Origin: Methylobacterium sp. Leaf125
Lineage (GTDB): Bacteria > Pseudomonadota > Alphaproteobacteria > Rhizobiales > Beijerinckiaceae
NCBI RefSeq assembly: GCF_001423085.1
Contig: NZ_LMNU01000010.1
Span: 1 to 36,137, forward strand
Length of the DNA stretch: 36,137 nucleotides
Direction: 5' to 3'
Part shown: positions 31,264 to 36,137 of the stretch, one piece after another
Layout: each line of letters opens with the position of its first letter
Numbering within the stretch: position 1 is the stretch's first letter
Translations under genes and position numbers: made by a program
Notes under the pieces: model-generated
Seen by the model: only the letters and a program-made list of their open reading frames with translations
Database searches by the model: none
Told to the model about the DNA's origin: nothing

Positions 31264-32178
31264 TCAACGGGTTCGGGCGTTCCTCTGCGTTTCGACGCCA
31301 GGGCTATCGAGGAAGGCGATGATGCTGTCAGCGACCGCCTGAGGGGCCTCGCGGGCGGGGAAATGGCCGACACCGTCCAGAACGACCCGCTGGTAGCCGT
31401 TCGCGAAAGAGCGCGCTTGGCCTTCCGACTCCCCCGGCGGGTCGCATCGATCCGCACCGCCCTGGATCATGAGCGTGGGCACCTGGAGGAGGTCCGTCGC
31501 GTCGACCACGTCGCGCAGGGACGTGTAGCGCGGGTCGAGTTTCTCCGGCTTCCAGCGGCTCCGATAGCCATGGAGCGTGATGGCGACCCAGTCCGGATTG
31601 CGGAAGCTGCCCGCCACGGCCGCGAACACCGCGTCGTCGAACCAATCCGTCGGTCCCCACGTGTCCCACTGGATGCGCGCGAAGCGTTCCGGATCGTCCC
31701 GTACCGCCGCCGCGCCCGCGTCGGTCGTCATGAACCACTGGTACCACCAGCGTCGGCTCTGCTCGAACGACGGCGTGGCGAAGCGCCCGCGCGGCGCATA
31801 GCCGATCGCAAGCGACGTGATCGAGGACACCCGCTCCGGCGCGAGCGCCGCCAGGATGTAGTCCGCCCGGCCGCCCCAGTCATGGCCGACAACCGCGCAG
31901 CGGTTCCAGCCGAGCGCGTCCATCAGATCGAGAGCGTCCCGGGCGATCGCCACGCCGGTCCCGTCGCGGGGGGATTGGTCAGCAAGAAAGCGTGTCGGCC
32001 CGAAGCCGCGAAGCCAGGGGGCGACCCAGCGATAGCCTTTCTGCTCCAAGAGCGGAGCGACGCCGCGCCAGCCAGTGGCATCATCCGGCCATCCATGCAG
32101 GAGCAGAACCGGTCGACCGTCCCGAGGGCCTCCGCTCTCGAAAGCGATGTCGAGGAGTTCGGTCTGGATATGGTCCAC
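31264..32178 (-). CDS. Alpha/beta hydrolase (epoxide hydrolase / dehalogenase-like)
   Basis: A 304-aa cytoplasmic hydrolase. The oxyanion-hole motif is HGWPD (28-32) and the nucleophile elbow GHDWGG places Asp100 as the attacking residue, as in epoxide hydrolases and haloalkane dehalogenases. The catalytic His lies in GVGHFPAREAP near residue 274. A Trp-rich cap segment (RRWWYQWFMTTDAG) lies between. Substrate is unknown. It lies 85 bp downstream of a LysR gene on the same strand and belongs to a short accessory block that separates two parts of the C1-cofactor region. Confidence 0.85.
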   Translation of the reverse strand: MDHIQTELLDIAFESGGPRDGRPVLLLHGWPDDATGWRGVAPLLEQKGYRWVAPWLRGFGPTRFLADQSPRDGTGVAIARDALDLMDALGWNRCAVVGHDWGGRADYILAALAPERVSSITSLAIGYAPRGRFATPSFEQSRRWWYQWFMTTDAGAAAVRDDPERFARIQWDTWGPTDWFDDAVFAAVAGSFRNPDWVAITLHGYRSRWKPEKLDPRYTSLRDVVDATDLLQVPTLMIQGGADRCDPPGESEGQARSFANGYQRVVLDGVGHFPAREAPQAVADSIIAFLDSPGVETQRNARTR

Positions 32179-32306
32179 CGCAGTGCTCCGTGTTCCGCAC
32201 GAGTGAATTGCCCCGGCAGCGGCCGACCGCCGGACGCAGGCATCGTCCAGGCATCCCGCGGATCAGGGCTGCGAGAAACCCCCGGCGCCGACGATGTCCG
32301 TGCCCG

Positions 32307-33227
32307 TCACCCCGGTGTGCCGCCGAAATCGGGATGACCGGCGAAGGCGGCCGCCAACAGGGTCACGAAGCTGCGCACCTTGCTGGCGATGTTGCGGTTG
32401 GCCGGATAGGCGGCGTGCACCGGGATGACCGGCAGATTCCAGTCTGTCAGAACCGGGACGAGCGCGCCCGCGCGGATTGCCGGACCGACCACGAAGGCGG
32501 GCTCCAGCGCGATGCCCGCCCCGGCCAGGGCGGCGGCCAGCAGCGTCGGGCCGTTGTTGCACTCCAGAAGGGGTCGGATCGGGAAGTCGGCCACCGCACC
32601 GTCCCGCTCGAACCGCCACTTGCGACCCCAGCGCAGCGCGGAGAAATGAAGGCAGGCATGGGTCGCGAGGTCCTGCGGGGTCGCCGGCGGGCCACGGCGG
32701 GCGAGGTAGGCCGGAGATGCGCAGGCGATCAACGGGGACGTACCGATCCGCCGCGTGACCAGCGTCGGCTCGACCGCAAGTGCACCGCGGATCGCCAGGT
32801 CGAAACCCTCCCCAATCAGGTCCACGGCATCGGTGGACAGCTGAAGGTCGATCGACACCGCCGGGTTCTCGGTGAGGAAGCGCGCGACCACCGGGGCGAC
32901 ATGATCGGGGCCGAGGTCCGGAGGGGCTGCGATCCGCAGGCGGCCGACCGCCTCGGTCTGGAAGGCTGTCGCCGCTTGCCCGGCAGCCCGCACACGATCC
33001 TGGATGTCGGCGAGCGCCTCCCGGTAGACCGTCCCGGCTTCCGTGAGCCGCACGGCGCGCGTGGAGCGTTGCAGCAGCTGGACGCCCAACCGCGTCTCCA
33101 AGGCGCGGATCTGCGCACCGACCGCGGAACGCCCCATCTCGAGGTCGTCGGCTGCCGCCGTGAAGCTTGCGCGCTCGGCGACGGCAAGGAACGCCATGAT
33201 CCCGGCCAGCGGATCGGTGGTCTTCAT
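32307..33227 (-). CDS. LysR-family transcriptional regulator
   Basis: A 306-aa regulator. The N-terminal winged helix-turn-helix reads DPLAGIMAFLAVAERASFTA then GRSAVGAQIRALETRLGVQL and LLQRSTRAVRLTEAG. The effector domain follows, with GRLRIAAPPDLGPDHVAPVV and DLAIRGALAVEPTLVTRRIG, the arrangement of the CrgA/DsdC-like group. The ATG at 33227 is chosen because GGGCGGA precedes it; another ATG is at 33239. It is divergent from the cupin gene, so the 102-bp gap is probably its operator, and it may control the cupin and the downstream hydrolase. Confidence 0.9.
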   Translation of the reverse strand: MKTTDPLAGIMAFLAVAERASFTAAADDLEMGRSAVGAQIRALETRLGVQLLQRSTRAVRLTEAGTVYREALADIQDRVRAAGQAATAFQTEAVGRLRIAAPPDLGPDHVAPVVARFLTENPAVSIDLQLSTDAVDLIGEGFDLAIRGALAVEPTLVTRRIGTSPLIACASPAYLARRGPPATPQDLATHACLHFSALRWGRKWRFERDGAVADFPIRPLLECNNGPTLLAAALAGAGIALEPAFVVGPAIRAGALVPVLTDWNLPVIPVHAAYPANRNIASKVRSFVTLLAAAFAGHPDFGGTPG

Positions 33228-33329
33228 ATGTCCGCCCATGCGCCAACCGATGTACGATCATCGATCTTATCGCGGCGGATCGCAATCGGTAGCTCTGGGG
33301 AACCCCAACCCGACCGACAGGACGTTCGC

Positions 33330-33776
33330 ATGGCCGCTGCCCTCTGGTTTACCACCGCCCGCCTGACCATCCATCTGTCGCAGAACGACAATGCCGATGG
33401 GCTCACGCTGATCGAGCACCACATGGCGCAGGGCTTTGCCGTGCCGCTGCATGTCCATCAGGACGAGGATGAAAGCTTCTACATCCTGCAGGGCGAGGTC
33501 CGCATGCAGATCGCCGACGAGGTTCGTCGGCTGACACCGGGCGACGCGATCACGGTCCCGGGTGGAACGCCGCACTCGTTCCGGGTCGTCTCCCCCGAAG
33601 CGCGCTTCCTGTCGATGACGACGGGTGGGTTCGAGGCGATGATCCGCAGCCTGGCCCGGCCGGCGGAAACAGAAGGCCTGCCGCCCCAAGCCGAGCCGAC
33701 CGACGCGGAGGTCGCGGCGCTGGTCGCGGCCTGTGCCGCGCACGGCATCGCGTTTCAGGGACCTGCGGTCGCGTGA
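33330..33776 (+). CDS. Cupin-domain protein
   Basis: A 148-aa single-domain cupin. Motif 1 is PLHVHQDEDESFYILQGEVR with metal ligands His41, His43 and an acidic residue, and motif 2 is PGGTPHSFRVVSPEARFL with His82. The C-terminal third is Ala-rich and helical. It is of the small quercetin-dioxygenase-like type found in many soil bacteria, often regulated by an adjacent LysR gene. The substrate cannot be deduced. The divergent arrangement with the LysR gene at 32307-33227 suggests it is a regulatory target. Confidence 0.85.
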   Translation: MAAALWFTTARLTIHLSQNDNADGLTLIEHHMAQGFAVPLHVHQDEDESFYILQGEVRMQIADEVRRLTPGDAITVPGGTPHSFRVVSPEARFLSMTTGGFEAMIRSLARPAETEGLPPQAEPTDAEVAALVAACAAHGIAFQGPAVA

Positions 33777-33963
33777 AGCACGGGGTGGCGGCTCGTGCGG
33801 ATCGCCTTTCCAGAAGCCGCCAGTCTGGACGCCACGCCACCCGGACGGAGCGCATCCTCGACCAAGCTGCCGCGAAGCGGACCTTCCGAGGGGCTTGGAA
33901 GGGGCGCAAGCGGACGGGACCGCGCTGTCGGGCTCCGGCCACGCGAGCCTGTGCCCCCTGCCC

Positions 33964-34164
33964 TCACGCCGCCGCGGGCGGCTCTGGAGATTCGGGCTCC
34001 TCCGGCGAGTTCAGGATGTCCTCCAGTTCGTCCACCAGCATGTCGATCTGGTCCGACGTCGCCAGCACCCGCAGGGTCTGGCCGGATTCGGTGGCGAGGG
34101 CCAGCTCGATGCCGCCGCCGGAACGGCTGGCGAGGATGCGGGCGAGTTTCTGCGGCGTGCTCAT
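33964..34164 (-). CDS. Small conserved-looking 66-aa protein of unknown function
   Basis: The frame starting at 34164 reads MSTPQKLARILASRSGGGIE, LALATESGQTLRVLATSDQI and DMLVDELEDILNSPEEPESP, then a Pro/Ala tail. There is no signal peptide or membrane segment. The pattern alternates hydrophobic and polar residues as in a small alpha/beta protein, with an acidic helical end. It follows the MfnF-like gene on the same strand after 74 bp that contain a 17-bp tandem repeat. I recognise no domain. Its place beside C1-cofactor genes suggests a helper or regulatory role, but this is weak. Confidence 0.6.
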   Translation of the reverse strand: MSTPQKLARILASRSGGGIELALATESGQTLRVLATSDQIDMLVDELEDILNSPEEPESPEPPAAA

Positions 34165-34179
34165 GCGCGGGGTCTCTCT

Positions 34180-34243
34180 CCAGGAACTCGGGTGGGCCAG
34201 GAACTTGGGTCGGCCAGGAACTCGGGTGGGCCAGGATTTCAGG
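34180..34243. repeat. 17-bp tandem repeat, 3 full units plus a partial
   Basis: The unit CCAGGAACTCGGGTGGG occurs at 34180-34196 and identically at 34214-34230, with a variant (CCAGGAACTTGGGTCGG) between them at 34197-34213, then a partial unit CCAGGATTTCAGG. It fills the gap between the MfnF-like stop (34239) and the 66-aa gene start (34164). Confidence 0.85.
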
Positions 34244-35270
34244 GGGGATCGGCCGCCAGCAGCGCCACGGCGACGGCGGGGCCGCAGGTGGAGGCCCAGT
34301 CGGCCCCGGCCTCGGCGAGGTGGCCGGCGATGAGGTCGGTGAAGGCGTGGGCCGGCCGGCCGAGGCGCGCGGCCAGGCGCTCGGCCAGGAACCGGCCGGC
34401 GCCGCACACCACCACGGGCGCTCCGTCGGGCAAGGCCTGGCGGGACAGCACCAGGGCGGCCGCATCGTGCAGTAGCCGGAGCTGCCGTTCGGCGAAATGG
34501 GCCGCCAGGGCGCGCCACTCGGCGGCGCTGCCCTCGTCGCGGTCGCGCCCGACGATGCGGGCGAGGCGGGTCTCGCTCTCGGGGATCGACTTGCCCTTGA
34601 GGTCGACGCTGTGCTGCTGGTCGGCGCCCTCCGGCAGGTCGCCGAGGATGCGGTGGATGTCGGCGGCCGTGGCGAAGGTCTCGGCCATCAGCCCGGTGCG
34701 CCGGCCCCGGAACGGGGCGTGGTCGGCCAGCGCCACGAGATGCGAGCGCACCACGCCGGTATAGACGAGTTCCCCCGTCTCCAGGCGCTCGGCGTCGCTG
34801 TAGCCGGCCGCCACCGGCGCCCCGGCCGCGATCGGGATCAGGTCGGCCGTGGTGGAGCCGATATCGACGAGGAGCCCGTCGGCGACGTGGCGGCCGATCA
34901 GGGCCGCGGTGGCGTGCCAGTTCGCCGAGGCGATGTCGCCGGCCTGCGCGGCGGCGGCTTCGGGGGCGAGCAGGCCGGAACGGCCGCCGTAGATCCGCAC
35001 CCGGCCGCTGAGATGAGCCTCGGCCCAGGCGGAGATCTGCCGCACACCGTCGGTGCGGCCGGCGAAGCAGTCGGTGAGTTCCCCCGTCATGGTGACGACG
35101 TGGTCGGCCGTGTCCCGCGCCCAGTCGGGCAGCTGCGCCAGGGTTTCGTCGAGGGCGGGCAGCCCGCGCCAGAGGCGGCAGGGCGCCTGGACCACGGCGA
35201 CCACGCGGCGATCGCGGACCAGGGCCGCCTTGACATGGACCCCGCCGAGATCCCAGCCGATCACCGGCAT
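34239..35270 (-). CDS. mfnF: Hydantoinase/oxoprolinase-like ASKHA protein, MfnF-like
   Basis: A 343-aa cytoplasmic protein with the actin-like ASKHA ATPase fold. It begins MPVIGWDLGGVHVKAALV (phosphate 1), has LLVDIGSTTADLIPIAAG (phosphate 2) at about 155 and PVVVCGAGRFLAERLAARLG near the C-terminus. This is the group annotated as H4MPT-linked C1 transfer pathway protein; the methanogen member MfnF (MJ0815) couples the furan diphosphate to gamma-glutamyltyramine in methanofuran synthesis. With mfnB and the mfnE-like gene nearby, that role is the best guess. The start at 35270 is chosen because the motif begins there; the frame stays open 39 bases further. It is divergent from the HisA-like gene. 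Confidence 0.8.
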   Translation of the reverse strand: MPVIGWDLGGVHVKAALVRDRRVVAVVQAPCRLWRGLPALDETLAQLPDWARDTADHVVTMTGELTDCFAGRTDGVRQISAWAEAHLSGRVRIYGGRSGLLAPEAAAAQAGDIASANWHATAALIGRHVADGLLVDIGSTTADLIPIAAGAPVAAGYSDAERLETGELVYTGVVRSHLVALADHAPFRGRRTGLMAETFATAADIHRILGDLPEGADQQHSVDLKGKSIPESETRLARIVGRDRDEGSAAEWRALAAHFAERQLRLLHDAAALVLSRQALPDGAPVVVCGAGRFLAERLAARLGRPAHAFTDLIAGHLAEAGADWASTCGPAVAVALLAADPP

Positions 35271-35338
35271 GTCAGGAAATGCGGCGGGAGATCCGGATGG
35301 TGGTGTCACGGGCGGGCCTGAACGCGGGAGGAAGCCGA

Positions 35339-36022
35339 ATGGCGGACGAATTCGAGATCATTCCGGTGCTCGACCTGCGCCACGGAGCCGTGGTGCGGGC
35401 GCGGGCCGGCGACCGCGCCTCCTATGCCCCGATCGTCACGCCCTTGGCAAAGGGGTCGGCGCCGGCGGACGTGGCCCGCGGGCTCCTGGCGGCGGTGGCG
35501 GCGCGGATCCTCTACGTGGCGGACCTCGACGCGATCGTCGACGGGGCGGCCCCCGATCGGGCGAGCCTCGCCGCCATCGCGGAGGCCTGTCCCGGCACCA
35601 CCCTGTGGGTCGATGCGGGATTCGCCGATGCGGCCGGGGTCGAGGCCTTCCTCGAGACCGGGCTCGGCCGGCCGGTGATCGGCAGCGAGAGCCAGGCGGA
35701 TGCCGGACTCGTGCGCGCCCTGGGCGCGCGGGCGGTGTTCTCCCTCGACACGCGGGAGGGCGAGCGCCTCGGGCCTTCCAGCCTGCACGACACGCCGGCG
35801 CACTGGCCGCGCGACGTCATCGTGATGACCCTCGGGCGGATCGGCGTCGGGGCGGGTCCGGATCTCGACCGTCTGGCGGCGGTGGCGGCGGCGAGCCCGG
35901 CGACCCGCCTCTACGCGGCGGGCGGGGTGCGGGGCCCGGAGGATGTGGAGGTCCTGCGCCGCCGCGGTGTCGCCGGCGCCCTGGTGGCCTCGGCCATCCA
36001 TGACGGGGCGCTGCGCGGCTGA
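35339..36022 (+). CDS. HisA-like TIM-barrel protein of the H4MPT gene set
   Basis: A 227-aa protein starting MADEFEIIPVLDLRHGAVVR; a GGGAGGA ribosome site lies just upstream, which excludes an earlier ATG at 35279. The fold resembles HisA: IPVLDLRHG at strand 1, ILYVADLDAIVDG, GTTLWVDAGFADAAGVEAFL, GRPVIGSESQADAGLV, VIVMTLGRIGVGAGPDLDRL and YAAGGVRGPEDVEVLRRRG. It lacks clear phosphate-site features of true HisA partners and no his genes are near. HisA-related proteins of this kind occur with methanofuran/H4MPT genes in methylotrophs and have no proven reaction. It is divergent from the MfnF-like gene, separated by 68 bp. Confidence 0.82.
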   Translation: MADEFEIIPVLDLRHGAVVRARAGDRASYAPIVTPLAKGSAPADVARGLLAAVAARILYVADLDAIVDGAAPDRASLAAIAEACPGTTLWVDAGFADAAGVEAFLETGLGRPVIGSESQADAGLVRALGARAVFSLDTREGERLGPSSLHDTPAHWPRDVIVMTLGRIGVGAGPDLDRLAAVAAASPATRLYAAGGVRGPEDVEVLRRRGVAGALVASAIHDGALRG

Positions 36023-36038
36023 GGGGTTGCTCAAAAGA

Positions 36039-36137
36039 GAGGGGCGGCCTTCGGGCCGCCGGGTATCCAAACGAAGAGGGGCGGCCCGAAGGCCGCCGGG
36101 TATCCAAACGAAGAGGGGCGGCCCGAAGGCCGCCGGG
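36039..36137. repeat. 37-bp tandem repeat of UUCG-type hairpins
   Basis: The 37-bp unit starts GAGGGGCGGCC and ends GGTATCCAAACGAA. Copies begin at 36039, 36076 and 36113; the last is cut by the window end. Each contains a perfect 7-bp stem GGCGGCC/GGCCGCC. The first copy has loop TTCG; the second and third have CGAA, which is the same hairpin inverted. It follows the HisA-like stop by 16 bases and could terminate transcription from both sides. Confidence 0.9.

Noticed and set aside
36039..36137. CRISPR-like array
   Set aside because: Units are directly adjacent and include their own hairpin; there are no variable spacers and no cas genes.

Overview
The window is very GC-rich alphaproteobacterial DNA with a gene content typical of a methylotroph of the Methylobacterium/Methylorubrum group. 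The main evidence is a complete eight-gene lanthanide-uptake (lut) cluster lying beside tetrahydromethanopterin/methanofuran-type C1 cofactor genes, together with methanol-oxidation accessory genes (MxaD-like SRPBCC protein, YVTN propellers, DUF2380 protein). Assignments rest on reading translated motifs by eye and on remembered family knowledge; no database search was run.

Layout. 1-136: the 3' end of a dxs-like gene and its terminator. 188-1989: periplasmic Cu,Zn-SOD (sodC), an exported Pro/Arg-rich protein, and a small protein resembling the C-terminal zinc motif of GcrA. 2345-4098: a PiT phosphate transporter preceded by a likely Pho box. 4099-4792: mostly non-coding, with a decayed sugar-nucleotide epimerase start. 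4793-7176: a NitT/TauT-type ABC permease and ATPase without a visible binding protein, a DUF2842 membrane protein and a small exported protein. 7229-16007: an exopolysaccharide locus with a polysaccharide deacetylase, a CelD/BcsL-type acyltransferase, a Wzc/GumC-like co-polymerase whose kinase domain looks degenerate, a Wza-like export lipoprotein, a GT4 glycosyltransferase and a WcaJ-type initiating transferase.

16116-24978 (minus strand) is the lut cluster in the order lutA-B-C-D-E-F-G-H: binding protein, YVTN propeller, cysteine-free cupredoxin-like protein, small two-Cys LanD-like protein, ABC ATPase, ABC-2 permease, unknown exported protein and TonB receptor. Just beyond lutH is a second two-Cys protein that resembles LutD at both cysteines. 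No EF-hand lanmodulin gene is visible here, although Methylorubrum extorquens is remembered to have one beside lutH. A DUF2380 gene is divergent from lutA.

25900-31042 (plus strand) is a compact run, with overlaps or very short gaps at most junctions: mfnB, an mfnE-like kinase, a DUF6513/DHPS-like protein with a DUF4346-like end, a DUF447 protein, an MxaD-like protein and a second YVTN propeller. A separate-looking hydrolase/LysR/cupin module (31264-33776) follows. The C1 theme then resumes with a 66-aa protein, an MfnF-like ASKHA protein and a HisA-like TIM barrel (33964-36022). The window ends in a 37-bp tandem repeat array of UUCG-type hairpins. Functionally, the right half links lanthanide import and periplasmic methanol oxidation to the formaldehyde carriers methanofuran/H4MPT.
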